DNA of 41,895 bases, from assembly GCA_001655205.1 (NCBI GenBank), contig LPNZ01011243.1:1-41895 (forward strand), in the 5' to 3' direction. How positions within the stretch are numbered: the stretch's first letter is position 1; each line of letters starts with the position of its first letter. Made by a program: the position numbers and the translations under genes. The notes under the pieces were generated by a model. It worked only from the letters and a program-made list of their open reading frames with translations. It was not told the DNA's origin and ran no database searches. This DNA comes from Lenisia limosa (Eukaryota > Breviatea). Shown here in pieces: positions 33,563 to 41,895 of the stretch.

Positions 33563-34347
33563 ATGACGTTAGTCAAGTTAATAGATAAGGCCACTGGCGA
33601 GTCGACGATTAATTTTGGACGCTTTGTTGCATCCTCTCAGAAGATCCTACGAACGGTGGTACTTCAGTCTGTAGCAGAGGTTGGAAAAGGGTTCCAAGAA
33701 CTCGGTGAAGATTTTTGGCATTTTCACTTTGATACTTCCCATTTTTGACTGTTTTTTTGTTTTGTTTTTTTTATACATCGATATATATATAATATATCAT
33801 ATATTGTATATTTTTATTGTTGTTTGTTTATTTATTATTATGTAGTGAAGTGGTTCCCTTTAATCTCTTCAACTCCTTTTATTATATTATTCGTTCTATT
33901 CGTTTTGTAACCACAGTGTTTTTGAAAAGTTGTATTTGATGTATTCAGGTTGAAGGCAATATTATGTTATACTTGATGATGACTGCTTCAGCGATACAAC
34001 TTTGGATTATATCTCATCTCTATATCATATATATATACTTGATGACCTATTTCTAATAACCATTTAAAATTTTAAAATTACTGCGATAACATTGAACCAT
34101 ACAGATCGACCTTCAAGTTCAGTTAGCCTGCACCTATGGACGGCATGTTCAATTCCAAGCCAAACCCCCAGGCTTGCCGGAATTGTCACAAACTCCAGGA
34201 GCCCAGGGGCCTTGGAATGAAATGTTCAACCAAGCTTGCGTGGTGGACTCTGTTTTAGTCCCGGCTCGGGGAGAAGTGGAGTTAATTGCTTCGTTCCTTG
34301 CTGACGGCTCTGGTGCGGGGGTTGCAGGGGGCATCTTTGACTATTGA
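33563..34347 (+). CDS. unidentified small gene, two exons supported
   Basis: Not recognised. The first exon is MTLVKLIDKATGESTINFGR... to ILRTVVLQ, then probably a donor. The last exon begins after CATACAG at about 34103 with IDLQVQLACTYGRHVQFQAK, runs through LSQTPGAQGPWNEMFNQACV and ends SGAGVAGGIFDY, TGA 34345-34347. The alternating hydrophobic pattern of the last exon (VQLACTY, VELIASF) would suit beta strands, as in the ASH/Ig-like protein that starts 1.2 kb further on. It may be a separate gene or an N-terminal piece of that protein. The long AT-rich stretch at 33770-34090 is presumed intron. Confidence 0.4.
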
Positions 34348-35545
34348 TGCTTGATGACTCGATCCTTTGGTAAATATTCTTTACTAGAGATGTATATCGA
34401 TATTAAAATGTACATATATATATATGTTTGAAAAATATTGTACATGATATGTTATTAGCAGATATGAGTGAAGCTCTCACCGGGATATTCTATATTAGTA
34501 ACAAGACATTTTATAAAGGGTGGTATGAATCTCTTTATAATAATTTAAAGTTCCCCTTTTGGGATTTGTTGTGTTGTAACAGTTTAGACTTAGAGGGAGT
34601 ACAAAAGTCTGGCAAGGTTCGGCACGCAATTCACCGAATTAAAGTGAGTCTGCTTTTCAACAAACTCCAAATGGAACTTTGTAATATGTTCCCCTTAGCA
34701 ATCAGTCTGGATACTTGGGACTCTTTATGGACAATAATGTCCACAAAGTTCCCTGGATATTTACATGGGGTTACTGAAGGGCGGAGCATTTTATGCGTAG
34801 CTTTTTTTTTAATGAGAGTACCAAGGAACCCCTGAATTTCGGTACCGCAAAGTACTCCTTGTTTCCTTGTTTTTCATATTACAGTTATATAAAAAGTGTT
34901 AGAAAGGATGGCGTTGTTGTACGATATATAGGGCCTCACTCCGGTCCGAAAAGACCAGTAAACTATCGAAATATCTCGAAGATTTATCGAGAAATCCATT
35001 TTCTGGATCGGAGTAAAGCCTAAATGATATGGTACATGATAAACTATGCCAACAGTCATTTAGGACGAGGTATCGGTCCTGGCGGGAGGTTTCACCCAGA
35101 AAGTAGCCATTCGAGCACAGGCATGCAAGGCTGCCTTCCATATCAGCTGCCAACAGATCTCTTTAGACCAGTGGGTGGCCAAATGATAATATTCAGGAAC
35201 ATGTAATTCAAAAGTCGTTTGTAATATTATTTTTTACATAATTAATACATGTCATATATCTTCTATGTATCATACTAAAAATATTTGATGAAGTGGAGGT
35301 ACGCAGAAAGCTGTTAGCAGAGAGTTGTAAGGCAAATGATTGGGTGAATTAATACTAATTCAACATCTCTTAAAAGGATGGCGTGGACGGCTTCAGCCAG
35401 ATAAACTCTTGTTTTTTTATTTCTTGTTGCTATAATACAGATATGTGCATATGATATACTGTAGATTATATTAGTGAAAGTCAAAAATAAACGATAATTT
35501 CAGTAATAACTTGGTGATCACCTCTTCAGTCTTCTTGTCGGTGAA
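34348..35545. other. 1.2-kb AT-rich region with orphan open frames
   Basis: It contains a 135-codon uninterrupted plus-strand frame (34428-34835, MKNIVHDMLLADMSEALTGI...) and a partly overlapping 76-codon frame (34793-35023). Neither matches a family I know, and both are longer than expected by chance in AT-rich DNA. There is also a minus-strand frame at 34899-35153. The dispersed repeat at 35296-35345 lies here. It could be a decayed mobile element between two genes or a long intron. Confidence 0.35.
35296..35345 (+). repeat. dispersed ~50-base repeat, copy 2
   Basis: GAGGTACGCAGAAAGCTGTT... to GCAAATGATTGGGT nearly matches the reverse complement of positions 1-50. The open frame EVRRKLLAESCKANDWVN ends in TAA soon afterwards. 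Confidence 0.6.
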
Positions 35546-38500
35546 ATGGAGGTACAAGAGCTCTCCGTCTTCAATGACTGTGAATTGGATCTAACAATCA
35601 CTGCCCACATTGACCATTTCCCATCAGGCCAGATCAAGGTCTCAGATTATGAAACGAGTCAACCCAGTGCGCGGGGGGGGGGGGGTCACAAATTTATCGT
35701 TAATTTTNNNNNNNNNNNNNNNNNNNNNNNNNNNNNNNNNNNNNNNNNNNNNNNNNNNTTGTTCGTTTTTGTGCTGATATTCCAGTTCGAGATTTTGTTG
35801 TACCTGGCTTCCAAGAAAGGCGATTAAGAATGACATATCTCCCCATTCAAGCGGTTTGATTGGCATTCTCTCATTGTTTTACTATTAATGCAGGTAGTAT
35901 GTCAATCTGGCTGAAGTGTTGTCAACTTTCACATCATTTTCACCAAATTTGATAATACCAATAATGCGAAATATTAATGTCATAAATTAAAAGGCAGTTG
36001 TTTTGATTGACCCAAGATTTGGGAGAAAATTACGATTGATGAAGTCTCACTTTTTGGTAACATACAAAATATATTTTGGCATCATTCTAACACCTTAGGG
36101 CGACACAATGACGGAGGTGTTCTTCGAGGAGGCGACAGGGCAGTCCTCTGCCATTTGTGTCGTTCACATTTCGTGTGCCACAACTCAGAAATCGGTGGGA
36201 TGCTTTTTAAGGTGTAATCTTTTTCATATTACATAATAGTATCCTATTTCTGTTCCTCGTGACTTCAAGGCCTATCTCGGAGTGGACTTGGACGCTGGGA
36301 ACACCCTTCTGTTCCCTGCATGTGCTTGGGGCGAAGAGGCAAGGAGAGAACTGGTATGGCCAAATTGTATTAATACTGTTTTTTTATGTATTTATTTATG
36401 TGTTGACACTCCCAGGTCTTACAGAACCTACACCATGACTCTGTTGATGTTTCCCTCTCCAGCCCAAAAGGTCATGATCATATCTACACTTAATTTTTCA
36501 TCTTTTCATACTATCGTTGCTCCTTATTGCCTTGTATCTTTTGACTCACACCATGTTATCGCCGCAGGCTATGAGGTGTCCATGGCCATGGTTGATGGTG
36601 GTGAGGATGAGCTTGGAAACCAATCATCCTCAATAGACCCAACAATCAAAGCGCCACTCACTGATCAAAGTGGGTGTTTGCTTTTCACCCAAGCTTTGTC
36701 ATTTCCGGACTACTGTGATAATAATCCCCCCCCCCCCAGTATCCGCCACCAACTCCCGCGGGGTGTCTACATCGAACGTCACAGCCAAGCCCAACGCACT
36801 TCTTGATGAGGTCACAATTGGCCCGGGTAAAGCACGCGCTGTGGTGATATCCTTCAAGCCAGCCCGAAATCACTGGTACGCTGTTCAATGCTAAAGAATG
36901 AAGGATCTCGAGTTAGAACGCCAAATTGGATTAAGAAACTTGATCCGACACGAACAATTAATTTTATTTTATTACCACTAGCTCCACAATCAACCCCCTC
37001 CGCCTTGAGCGCTGCGCCTTCCGTCTGTCTCTTCTGTGTCGTCGGGATGGTTTCTTAGTGGACCGCAAGAACGTCTACGGTACCCCTGGGATATCGCGAA
37101 TATTGGTCTCACGATCTAGCCTCGGGAGCAGTGTGCGAGTCTTCCATCCGCGTGGAGCCGAGCCGTTTGCATGTCGGTGATGTCAGCATCGGCTCCGTTC
37201 TCACCCCGAAGTTTAGGGTTCATAACTTCTCTGAAATCCCGGTATCAGTCCGGGTCAACTTGACCAGCCAAGTAATGATGTGTCTCGACCCTTTGGTTAC
37301 AATTGCTCCAAAAACGGTATGGTTGTGAATGCGTTGGAGAGTTAAAAAGACCCAAAGTTAAGCATGTTAAGGCCGAGTCCTCTTTATTGTGTCATCTTCG
37401 TTTGTTCAACTGTTATTCACTTCCATCAAAACATGTTTACCTTGTAGAGTGCAAATGTACGGTTTAACTATGAGCCAAAAACCGTGTCACATAGCTACCA
37501 GAAGAGCATAACGTTTATCAACTGCAGCAATGCAGCCAATAACCAGGTTTGTGGTGTTCCAACTCCATTTGTCACATTCAATTACCTCATGAGTCACATT
37601 CAATCACCTCATGAGTCATTCAGGTTGTCGAAGTTCGAGGACAGAACTTTGACACACATAAGGTTTCCCTCCATTCTGCATTCTACAAGGTTTGCCTCAA
37701 ATCTTACTTCCGTGTTTTTTTTTGGCTGTTCTCATTTTGCTTCCTGAGTTGTCTATCATCCAAACGCTTCTGATTTTCAGTTCTTCTCGCCTTCGGACCC
37801 TAACAGCATCCGGTTTGGCAAAGTGGCATTGGGAGACTACACTGCAGGTGCGAGGTGACTTCGGCAACTATAGTTTTAAAAAATTCAGTCTTTTCTTCTT
37901 TGGAAGGGAAGCCCTTGTCTTGAACACACCTACTGGGTATTAACCTTTCGAAAATGTATCATTGTTTTGTTATATTTTCTTGCCTTTTCTAAATGGAGTG
38001 ACACATTACAAATGCAGCACTTGTGGGGCTTCGCAACGCCACTTCTCAGCCACTGTCTCTTCGTCTGTCGTCACCTCACCCCAATGTCACTGTACACTCC
38101 TTCAAGCCCAAGGGAAATGAGGTGCGATACGAGTTATGTTGTTCATACTCTTGCATTTGATGAAATAGTATTAAATTAGTCGTTTGTATTTTGTTATTGA
38201 TACTGAAGCGTCTTAGATTACACCGCTTCCAAGTGTTGCTGTGGACCTACCTTCTAATCTGAAGTGGCTTGACCTGTCCTGTAAGCTATTTACACTTTTT
38301 GTTGCGGTTGTTTTTGTGTTGGTTGTTCGAGGCCAAATCTCAATTGTTCACCCAAGCCACACTTTTATAATGTTACTTATTCCCAAAATTGTTTTTGTTT
38401 AATTAGGTTTGCCATTTGCAAGATATTTCGGAACTGACCATGCAGACAAAGAGAAGCGGCGTCAAAGAGGCCGACACCTCAGAACTAAGACCGTTAAGGT

Positions 38501-41500
38501 TGAGCCTAAGCCGGCAGGCCGCAGCACTTTGTTCGGTATTTAGGCTTTTTTATGTTGTATTAGGAGTGGAGTGACTCTTTCAGATGGCTTGGCACCAAGG
38601 CTCTGGGACTCTGTTCGCGCCATTTTACCGAAACTTCTTTCAACCACTGCTGATGTCACCGAAACAATTGTCAAGGAAGAAGAAAAGCCTCAGAAAAAAG
38701 TGGGATTTTGTCCTTTGCAACATGATTCTTTTGTCCTTTACAACATGGTTCTTTTGTCCTTTGTAACATGATTCTTTTGTCCTTTGCAACATGATTCTTT
38801 TGTCCTTTGCAACATGATTCTTTTGTCCTTTGCAACATTGAGCGCGCGCGCTCATTTCCTTTCACCCCCCCCCCCNNNNNNNNNNNNNNNNNNNNNNNNN
38901 NNNNNNNNNNNNNNNNNNNNNNNNNNNNNNNNNNNNNNNNNNNNNNNNNNNNNNNNNNNNNNNNNNNNNATAGGAGTTTTTTTTTTTGAACGAACGCATG
39001 TTATCTTCTTTGGACCAAATCTCAGACTATTTAAAATAAGTCTAAAACCTCCGCCGGAATTTATGTTAATTGAGAAATTATTGGTACATTCGCGCCCTGA
39101 AGTGAAACCGGAAATCTGACCCGCAGGATCAAGCGATGATGCACGGCAGGAACTGTCGGAAGAAAACGCTGACTTTTCTCAATCTTCCGAGGATAATGAA
39201 AATGAAGCCCCAATGTGGGTTGGAGCATATTACAAATGATCTTTCATTCCACTCCCCTTAAACTAATTTTTTAGAACCCGGCGGAAAGCATCAGGAAAAC
39301 AGAAACGTTGGTTTGTACTTTTATTTGATCTCATATACTAATGTAACATCTAAGGAATATGATTATCCGGCAACGTGGAATCTTATTATTTTTCAAGAAA
39401 AACAAGTAACCCCACCCCTCAGGCCTTCGGCTAGTTACCACTTCCGACAATTCGGATGACACCTCACCTTCCGATTCCGATTCCGACAACCAGGATGTTG
39501 CCGTGGGGAGGCTCGGGATGTTGCCGTGGGGAGGCTCAGGATATTGCCGTGGGGAGGCTCAGGATTTTCTCTTTTCTGTTTGTACCTTTTTTATAGGGTG
39601 GTAGCGAGCTCCTTCTAAATGCAAACATTATTGCCTACTGAGTGAAAAGGTTTTTATAACCATGACTGTTTTGTGCTGGTTTTTTTTTGAAACTCGCTTC
39701 AGAAACGGTGACTCATTCTCTGGTCATTTGCTTAGGAAGAAGCGGTGACGGCCACAAAGGAGCCCCTCAAGTCCACTAGGTTCAAGCCTAAGCTACTGTT
39801 CAAGGACATGTTCAACATCCCAAGGTAGTTGCAATACCCGAAGAGGCCCCAAGGCTGACCGTCTAGGTTCCATACGATCGAGACAGAGCAGGCCTATGTT
39901 AAGCATGCCAAGGCGATTCGTGACGAGTTCTCTGCCGGTACGACCGCCATTATCTTATCCAATCCCCACGACCACCATTATCTTATCCAATCCCCCTCCC
40001 CAGGCAACATGTTGATTTTGGGAGTTTTATTCTTATCCCCCCCCCCCNNNNNNNNNNNNNNNNNNNNNNNNNNNNNNNNNNNNNNNNNNNNNNNNNNNNN
40101 NNNNNNNNNNNNNNNNNNNNNNNNNNNNNNNNNNNNNNNNNNNNNNNNNNNNNNNNNNNATCGAGTGGACGGATGCCAGTGGTCACAGAGGTCCACCTGG
40201 GTCCGGATGAAGAAATCCCGCTGGTTGTGGCTCTGAAGCCTAGCTGTATGTCGGTTACCATCTATCCATAAATAATTTGCATCTAATAGTATTGCTGTAC
40301 TTTGTCCATTATAAACTGGTTGACGTGACCCTGCAGTGGACACAGCGGATAAAGCAGGTCGTGGAGTGGACGTAGTCACCAAGCTGCTTATTTCTCTGGT
40401 AGGCTCCTTTTATCAGTGGAGCATCATAAATACTCTATCAGAATACGTAACTATCTATTTATCAATCCTTACACCCCCCAGGTTAAATACGACAAATCCC
40501 TAGACCCGCGGCCTGAAAATGAGCATGACCTCCCGCCCCCAATGAGAGATGTAGAACTTTACGCCACTTGCTTCTCTGGTCCGGCTATGTCTACCTTGGG
40601 TTATTGGTTGAAAGAATAAGGGTTGACATTGTAGGAGGACTGAGTGTCAACCAGAAGCACATCAGTTTCGGCACTGTGACCACCGGCTCCGTCATGACGT
40701 CATCATGTTTGCGGTCGTTTGACGCTAATGTTCAATAGTATTCATAAACAAGATGATGTGGACGCCTTAACCAGAGACACCTTTTATCATTTCAGCCTCT
40801 TTCAGTAATATACATGAATCCCCGTCCNNNNNNNNNNNNNNNNNNNNNNNNNNNNNNNNNNNNNNNNNNNNNNNNNNNNNNNNNNNNNNNNNNNNNNNNN
40901 NNNNNNNNNNNNNNNNNNNNNNNNNNNNNNNNNNNNNNNNNNNNNNNNNNNNNNNNNNNNNNNNNNNNNNNNNNNNNNNNNNNNNNNNNNNNNNNNNNNN
41001 NNNNNNNNNNNNNNNNNNNNNNNNNNNNNNNNNNNNNNNNNNNNNNNNNNNNNNNNNNNNATTCAGTTTCGATTCGCAACGCCGGCGCTGTGGACGTTCC
41101 CTTCCGAGTTGCCTTATCGGGAAGGTTCGCATCAGACGACATTCAGTTCCCTTCTGGTTGGGGGTATTGGATAACAATGGAGGTTTTGAGCTTCCTGTGG
41201 TTTGAAATATAAATAAAGACCGATATCTACCAACGCCTGTTTTTGGGCAGAAATGACCCCGTAGAACCTGTTGGAGTTGTTAGAAGACTAGAGTCTAGAC
41301 AAATCGAGTTCAAGTTCAAACCCGTTAGCTCTGGTGGGGGGGGGGCTCTTGTTGTATTAAGTAGCCTGGGCCATAATTGTGTTGTTTCTGAGAGGTTTCT
41401 CACACCAATCATCGCCAGGACTGTACCAGGAGCAGCTTCGCATCGTGAACGTCAACTCGGCCGAAGACTCAGCCAGTATCATCATCAAGGCCATGGTTGA

Positions 41501-41895
41501 GAAGGTGGGAAAAAAGGACCCCCTAGATTGTAATTCCGTTGATGGTTGTAGCCCTAGATTGTAATTCCGTTGATGGTTGTAGCCCTAGATTGTAATTCCG
41601 TTGATGGTTGTAGCCCAAAACGTTCACGTTGAAATGTGACGATAAATTGGACTTTGGAGTAGTTCCACTTGAAAGCCGATCAGTCCAACATGTGAGCCAA
41701 TAATGCAATAGTTGAATAGGTGAATAATATGCATAATGCTTTAGGTTATGGTCATCGCCAACACAAGCTCATCGTCTCGAAAGTTTCATCTCCAAGCACT
41801 GGGTGACCTTTCATGTTAGGAAGAGGGGGGTGTGACCTTTCATGTTAGGAAGAGGGGGGGGTGACCTTTCATGTTAGGAAGAGGGGGGTGTGACC
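35546..41895 (+). CDS. long ASH/Ig-like repeat protein (HYDIN/CFAP-type), incomplete at window end
   Basis: More than twenty short exons give a protein built from beta-strand modules with the ASH/MSP-like pattern (xxxFGxVxxGxxxxxxFxVxNxSxxPxxxxV). Examples: VEPSRLHVGDVSIGSVLTPK followed by FRVHNFSEIPVSVRV (about 37150-37260); SANVRFNYEPKTVSHSYQKS; VVEVRGQNFDTHKVSLHSAF; PNSIRFGKVALGDYTA; ALVGLRNATSQPLSLRLSSP; GLSVNQKHISFGTVTTGSVM; SVSIRNAGAVDVPFRVALSG; IEFKFKPVSS|GLYQEQLRIVNVNSAEDSA; and DDKLDFGVVPLESRSVQH|VMVIANTSSSSRKFHL. A charged, Ser/Asp-rich linker (38410-39500: EKRRQRGRHLRTKTVKVEPK, DDTSPSDSDSDNQD) interrupts the modules. Proteins of this type occur in cilia, centrosomes and trafficking. 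Which member this is remains open. The start ATG 35546 is provisional. Gaps at 35708-35758, 38876-38969, 40048-40159 and 40828-41060 remove parts. Confidence 0.55.
37575..37618 (+). repeat. two tandem 22-base units next to a 3' splice site
   Basis: CATTCAATTACCTCATGAGT + CA occurs twice (one mismatch), followed at once by TTCAG, the acceptor of the VVEVRGQNFDTH exon (exon starts 37624). Confidence 0.9.
38704..38838 (+). repeat. five and a partial tandem 23-base units just after a 5' splice site
   Basis: The unit is GATTCTTTTGTCCTTTGCAA + CAT. Five full copies lie at 38724-38838 and a shortened first copy at 38704-38723. The donor GT (38700-38701, after ...KPQKK) lies four bases before the array, which is therefore intronic. 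An N gap behind a C-run follows at 38876. Confidence 0.9.
39494..39562 (+). repeat. three tandem 23-base units at an exon end
   Basis: GATGTTGCCGTGGGGAGGCT + CAG is present three times with few differences. It begins inside the reading frame DSDSDNQDVAV and passes into the intron. Every copy carries GCC|GTGGGG, a possible donor. As 23 is not a multiple of three, choosing a different copy would shift the frame. Confidence 0.9.
39941..39996 (+). repeat. intron made almost wholly of two 28-base units
   Basis: The intron starts at 39938 (CCG|GTA), continues with two copies of CGACCGCCATTATCTTATCC + AATCCCCA (two mismatches) and ends TCCCCAG at 40003. Removing one copy would leave an intron of about 38 bases. 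Confidence 0.9.
41521..41613 (+). repeat. three exact 31-base units ending in a 3' splice site
   Basis: CCCTAGATTGTAATTCCGTT + GATGGTTGTAG occurs three times without a mismatch. The intron is GTGGGAAAAAAGGACC plus the array. Each unit ends in TTGTAG, a potential acceptor. Only the last gives an open exon (CCC AAA ACG, PKTFTLKCDDKLDFG); either earlier one would start CCC TAG, an immediate stop. Confidence 0.95.
41803..41895 (+). repeat. 29-base tandem repeat starting at a donor site, runs off window
   Basis: GTGACCTTTCATGTTAGGAA + GAGGGGGGT appears three times plus the first six bases of a fourth copy at the window end. The array begins exactly at the GT following the exon KFHLQAL (41803), and every copy begins with the same GTGACC donor-like hexamer preceded by G or T. 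Confidence 0.9.

Noticed and set aside
39001-39118. Third copy of the TTAA inverted-repeat family
   Set aside because: It shares a short CCGCCGGAATT-like word with element A but lacks the GGTGGTTCA termini and TTAA flanks.

Overview
The window is nuclear DNA from an intron-dense eukaryote, most likely a unicellular protist or alga. Almost every gene is split into exons of 40-200 bases by short GT-AG introns. Proteins of the splicing, ubiquitin, TRAPP and Golgi systems are present, there is no operon structure, and TAA, TAG and TGA all look usable as stops. A repeat protein resembling flagellar/centrosomal ASH proteins hints at a flagellate. I cannot place the species.

Layout. 1-300: AT-rich repeats. 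309-1817 (-): N-terminal half of a cullin-like protein, divergent from 2113-4976 (+), a LAMMER/CLK SR-protein kinase. 5353-10429 (+): RS-rich, acidic protein with a C-terminal WW domain. 10806-13941 (-): TMEM115-type Golgi rhomboid-like protein. 14290-14371 (+): tRNA-Ser(AGA). 14951-19030 (-): TRAPPC12. 19340-20460 (+): small acidic/basic protein. 20583-23392 (-): RS-rich RRM protein. 23874-26623 (+): GlpT/UhpT/SLC37-type organophosphate transporter. 26987-28361 (-): seven-exon methionine sulfoxide reductase A whose catalytic cysteine codon is TGA, so probably a selenoprotein. 28950-33230 (-): unidentified multi-exon gene(s). 33563-34347 (+): small unidentified gene. 34348-35545: little recognisable coding. 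35546 to the window end (+): very long multi-exon ASH/Ig-like repeat protein, with numerous exons recognised.

Two observations stand out. First, the MsrA gene joins cleanly across six introns into a complete 148-residue protein, and the only in-frame stop falls exactly on the catalytic cysteine. Second, at least eight introns carry short tandem repeats (22-31 base units, 2-6 copies) lying on or beside a splice junction. In several, the splice site itself is multiplied, and in two the extra copies carry an in-frame stop. This suggests a recurrent local duplication process that lengthens introns or creates alternative splice sites. Two TTAA-flanked inverted-repeat elements also sit inside introns.

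Three genes in the first 24 kb (LAMMER kinase, RS/WW protein, RS/RRM protein) belong to one functional theme, SR-protein-based splicing, but sit in separate transcription units. Ten runs of N interrupt the assembly, mostly next to G or C homopolymers inside introns, so several genes have missing exons.
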